A DNA stretch of 64,000 bases from UBA5078 sp033721235. Its GTDB lineage: Bacteria; Pseudomonadota; Gammaproteobacteria; Pseudomonadales; Pseudohongiellaceae. Numbering within the stretch: position 1 is the first letter of the stretch; each line of letters starts with the position of its first letter. Below are positions 61,908 through 64,000 of the stretch, piece by piece. The notes beneath the pieces were generated by a model. The model was not told where the DNA came from, searched no databases, and worked only from the letters and a program-made list of their open reading frames with translations. Made by a program: the position numbers and the translations under genes. The DNA is taken from the NCBI GenBank assembly GCA_033721235.1, contig JAWWAY010000009.1, positions 62,001-126,000 on the forward strand, in the 5' to 3' direction.

Positions 61908-64000
61908 TTAAGAGCCTAGGCGATAGCGCAATTTGATCACCAGTGTATCCACTACCGGCTCAGACCACGCTTCCTGCAACAGGCCGCCGTAATCATCGAA
62001 CATCGTGCCCGGCACATTACCGCCTCGAGTATAAACCACGAAGAGGTCTGATAGCGGAGCAATCTCCCAACGGTAACGAGCCTGGAAGCTTAAACGACTA
62101 ATCACAAAGCTATCGGAGGTCGCTGTAGGCTTGGCAATTTCATTCAGGTAGTCGAGCTCATTTGGGTTAACTTCCCAGAATCGATCCTCATAGGCCTTCA
62201 AGCCAGTCCACTGCATGCTAAAACGCAACTGCTGCTTAGCCGAGATAAAGTAATCCATTGTGACTTTTGGAGACCACTGAGTCGCCTCATAACTGGTATA
62301 GCGTCCATTACCGCGGTAGACCAGCAGCCCTTCTCTGTCGGTATAGTCCAAGTCAACCTTCAAAGAGAAAGAATCAATAGGTCGATAGCTTACCCCTGCA
62401 GAGTAGCCCATTTGCTTCTCGCCTTGATCTTCCTGACCGGGGTTTATCCCGATGTCGTAGCTCAGCACGCGGCCAGGGTCGCTGCTCCAACTGAACGATC
62501 CAGCCCAGCGCTCTGGAATACGGAACTCACCGCTTCCACGTCCCAAGCGATCATCGATACGCGGATTAAAGTAACGAATGCTGGTGCGCAGCTGAGAATT
62601 ATCCAAGAAGGTATAGTTGCGGTTCATAAACAAACCAAGTCGCACCGGCTGCCCCGAGGTATTCCACTGATTAATAATCTGGTAGCTGGTACTTAGGGAA
62701 CGCAAGCCTTCTACATCCGACTGGTTAACTGAGTAGTTATAGTCAAATTGAACAAGGTCGTTTCTAGTGAGAAAGCCCATATCATTGATATCGAGCTCAT
62801 CATCCAGATAAGTGGCAGCAACGCGATGCTGAACACCGCGCTCAGGCTGATACACAACATCAGCAAAGCCGCCTGAACCTGAGGCATTTCCCGTATCGCT
62901 ATGTAATAACTGAGCATCGGCAACCCACTTGGCATCGGCTGAGAAGTAGTGGAAATCAAAGCCATTTACCGTGGCATCGACATCAGGGTGCGAAATATTA
63001 GTTCCCATCCAGCCGAAGGCACGACGACCGCCACCAGTGGTGTCCTCATACAGTAAGCGACCAACGGTAAAGTCTCTACCCTCTGCCTCTAGTTTTACTC
63101 TCGAACCATTGCCGAGAGTGGCGCGTATTTCAGAGTCGTCCTCCGAAGCGAGCAGGGTGCCATAACGCCAGTTTCCGTTCTGACCGGTAAACTTAACGGC
63201 GCCAATCAAGTCAGAGGGCTGGCTCAAATCCGTCGGCACTACAGTGGCCCCAGTTGGCACATCGTATAATGCGGCACCACCGATACGGCGAGTATTCAAG
63301 ATCGTTGTCGGGCCACCCGGTCCGCGAGCCCCTTGAGTTCGAGGAGTCGTATTAAAAATGTCTTGCCCCTCTAAGAAGAACGAACGTTTCTCAGAAAAGA
63401 ATGTCTCAAAGGCACTCAGATTTATCACCACATCATCGGATTCAACATTACCGAAGTCTGGGTTCAAGCTGGCCGATAATTGAGTATTGGACGAAGGGCG
63501 CCAGAACACTTCGGCGCCGGCACGCATTTCAGTTTCTTCACGCACGCCATCATAGGAAGCAGACACATAAGGGTAGTAAGTAATCTGTGTACGGGGCTCA
63601 ATATCTTGTAGCTCGTACTTCTGGAATGCCGAAAGAAACTCATTCACGGTACTTGGCAGGGCTGGAAAAGACCATGTCTCGCCTATACCCCCTAGTTGTC
63701 TCTCAGTATAGATACCAATAGTGCGATTATCGCTGGCCGCCTGGGGCAGCGCAACCATTGACCAAGGAATATACATTTCTGCAATCCAGCCATCTTCAAC
63801 CTCACTGGTATGAGCGTTCCAAGATCCGTCCCACTGCATATTAAACTGGCGCTCTGGCAAAATGGTGCCATCGGTCATAGAGCCACCCAAGTTGATGCGC
63901 ATCATATAACCATAGAGACCTTCACCTGATGGGTCTATCGAGAAGACAAAACCGTCTCGCTCTAAGCGTGTATCGCGAGAGGTCATTCGCGCCACGATGG
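61908..64000 (-). CDS. DUF5916 (carbohydrate-binding-like) exported beta-rich protein, partial
   Basis: At least 697 codons, open to the right edge, so the N-terminus is missing. The visible start (IVARMTSRDTRLERDGFVFSIDPSGEG) is the end of a carbohydrate-binding-like (CBM9 family) domain; DUF5916 follows, with FSEKRSFFLEGQDIF and RRIGGAALYD and long alternating beta strands ending LVIKLRYRLGS. These proteins form outer-membrane-like beta-barrels in many marine bacteria; function unknown. It ends at the bidirectional terminator. Confidence 0.85.
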   Translation of the reverse strand, partial: IVARMTSRDTRLERDGFVFSIDPSGEGLYGYMMRINLGGSMTDGTILPERQFNMQWDGSWNAHTSEVEDGWIAEMYIPWSMVALPQAASDNRTIGIYTERQLGGIGETWSFPALPSTVNEFLSAFQKYELQDIEPRTQITYYPYVSASYDGVREETEMRAGAEVFWRPSSNTQLSASLNPDFGNVESDDVVINLSAFETFFSEKRSFFLEGQDIFNTTPRTQGARGPGGPTTILNTRRIGGAALYDVPTGATVVPTDLSQPSDLIGAVKFTGQNGNWRYGTLLASEDDSEIRATLGNGSRVKLEAEGRDFTVGRLLYEDTTGGGRRAFGWMGTNISHPDVDATVNGFDFHYFSADAKWVADAQLLHSDTGNASGSGGFADVVYQPERGVQHRVAATYLDDELDINDMGFLTRNDLVQFDYNYSVNQSDVEGLRSLSTSYQIINQWNTSGQPVRLGLFMNRNYTFLDNSQLRTSIRYFNPRIDDRLGRGSGEFRIPERWAGSFSWSSDPGRVLSYDIGINPGQEDQGEKQMGYSAGVSYRPIDSFSLKVDLDYTDREGLLVYRGNGRYTSYEATQWSPKVTMDYFISAKQQLRFSMQWTGLKAYEDRFWEVNPNELDYLNEIAKPTATSDSFVISRLSFQARYRWEIAPLSDLFVVYTRGGNVPGTMFDDYGGLLQEAWSEPVVDTLVIKLRYRLGS

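Overview
The window looks like chromosomal DNA of a marine-type gammaproteobacterium, near the Cellvibrionales/Pseudomonadales. I infer this from protein style and gene order, not from any database search. Supporting blocks are tesA divergent from ybbA-ybbP, aroQ-accB-accC-prmA-(DUF3426)-dusB-fis-purH-purD, and coq7/osmC/crp(vfr)/trpC-trpD-trpG, which matches Pseudomonas order. Base composition looks even. I see no prophage, insertion sequence, integron or CRISPR array.

Layout. 1-8025: the 5' part of mpl (cut by the left edge), a TIGR02444-type protein, ubiX, a pyrophosphate-type phosphofructokinase, pdxH, a secreted MORN protein and an FtsX-type ABC exporter. 8259-12877: tesA, a secreted Arg-rich protein, the bcp-hydrolase-pdxJ operon, a cobB sirtuin and a thioesterase. 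12972-20085: a lipoprotein amidase, three signalling genes (CHASE4-GGDEF-EAL, PAS-GGDEF, REC-CheC) and an exported methyltransferase-like protein. 20086-20860: a decayed PAP2-like gene and tRNA-Thr(TGT) with its own promoter and terminator. 21023-27460: pgi, a retropepsin-like protein, an acetyltransferase and the sugar-nucleotide operon manC-galU-algC.

27686-41198 is mostly core metabolism: fabA-fabB, an orphan DsbD alpha domain where full-length dsbD would be expected, aroQ, accB, accC, prmA, a DUF3426 protein, dusB-fis, purH, purD, coq7, osmC and crp with a small upstream reading frame. 41202-44899 runs leftwards: an unknown membrane-anchored protein, dgkA, trpC, trpD and trpG. No trpE is present.

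45051-49500 is the most unusual part: a four-gene, leftward, apparently co-transcribed redox module. It encodes a NirB-like FAD/NAD(P)H oxidoreductase with a [2Fe-2S] BFD domain fused to a ferric-reductase-like membrane domain (two HX13H pairs), an approximately 11-heme c-type cytochrome, a Tll0287-like mono-heme lipoprotein and a single-domain globin. A strong hairpin plus U-tract sits directly before the first start codon, suggesting antitermination control. I infer an electron route from cytosolic NAD(P)H through membrane b-hemes to periplasmic c-hemes.

49852-64000 is accessory or housekeeping: an acetyltransferase, an NHL beta-propeller, a COG2509-like flavoprotein with a SpoU methyltransferase, rlmE, a DUF3622 protein, an APC permease, an EthD protein, a secreted protein, a GST divergent from an HxlR regulator with two perfect operator-like palindromes, a CBS protein, a redoxin, a DUF547 protein divergent from an ECF sigma/anti-sigma pair, and a DUF5916 protein cut by the right edge.
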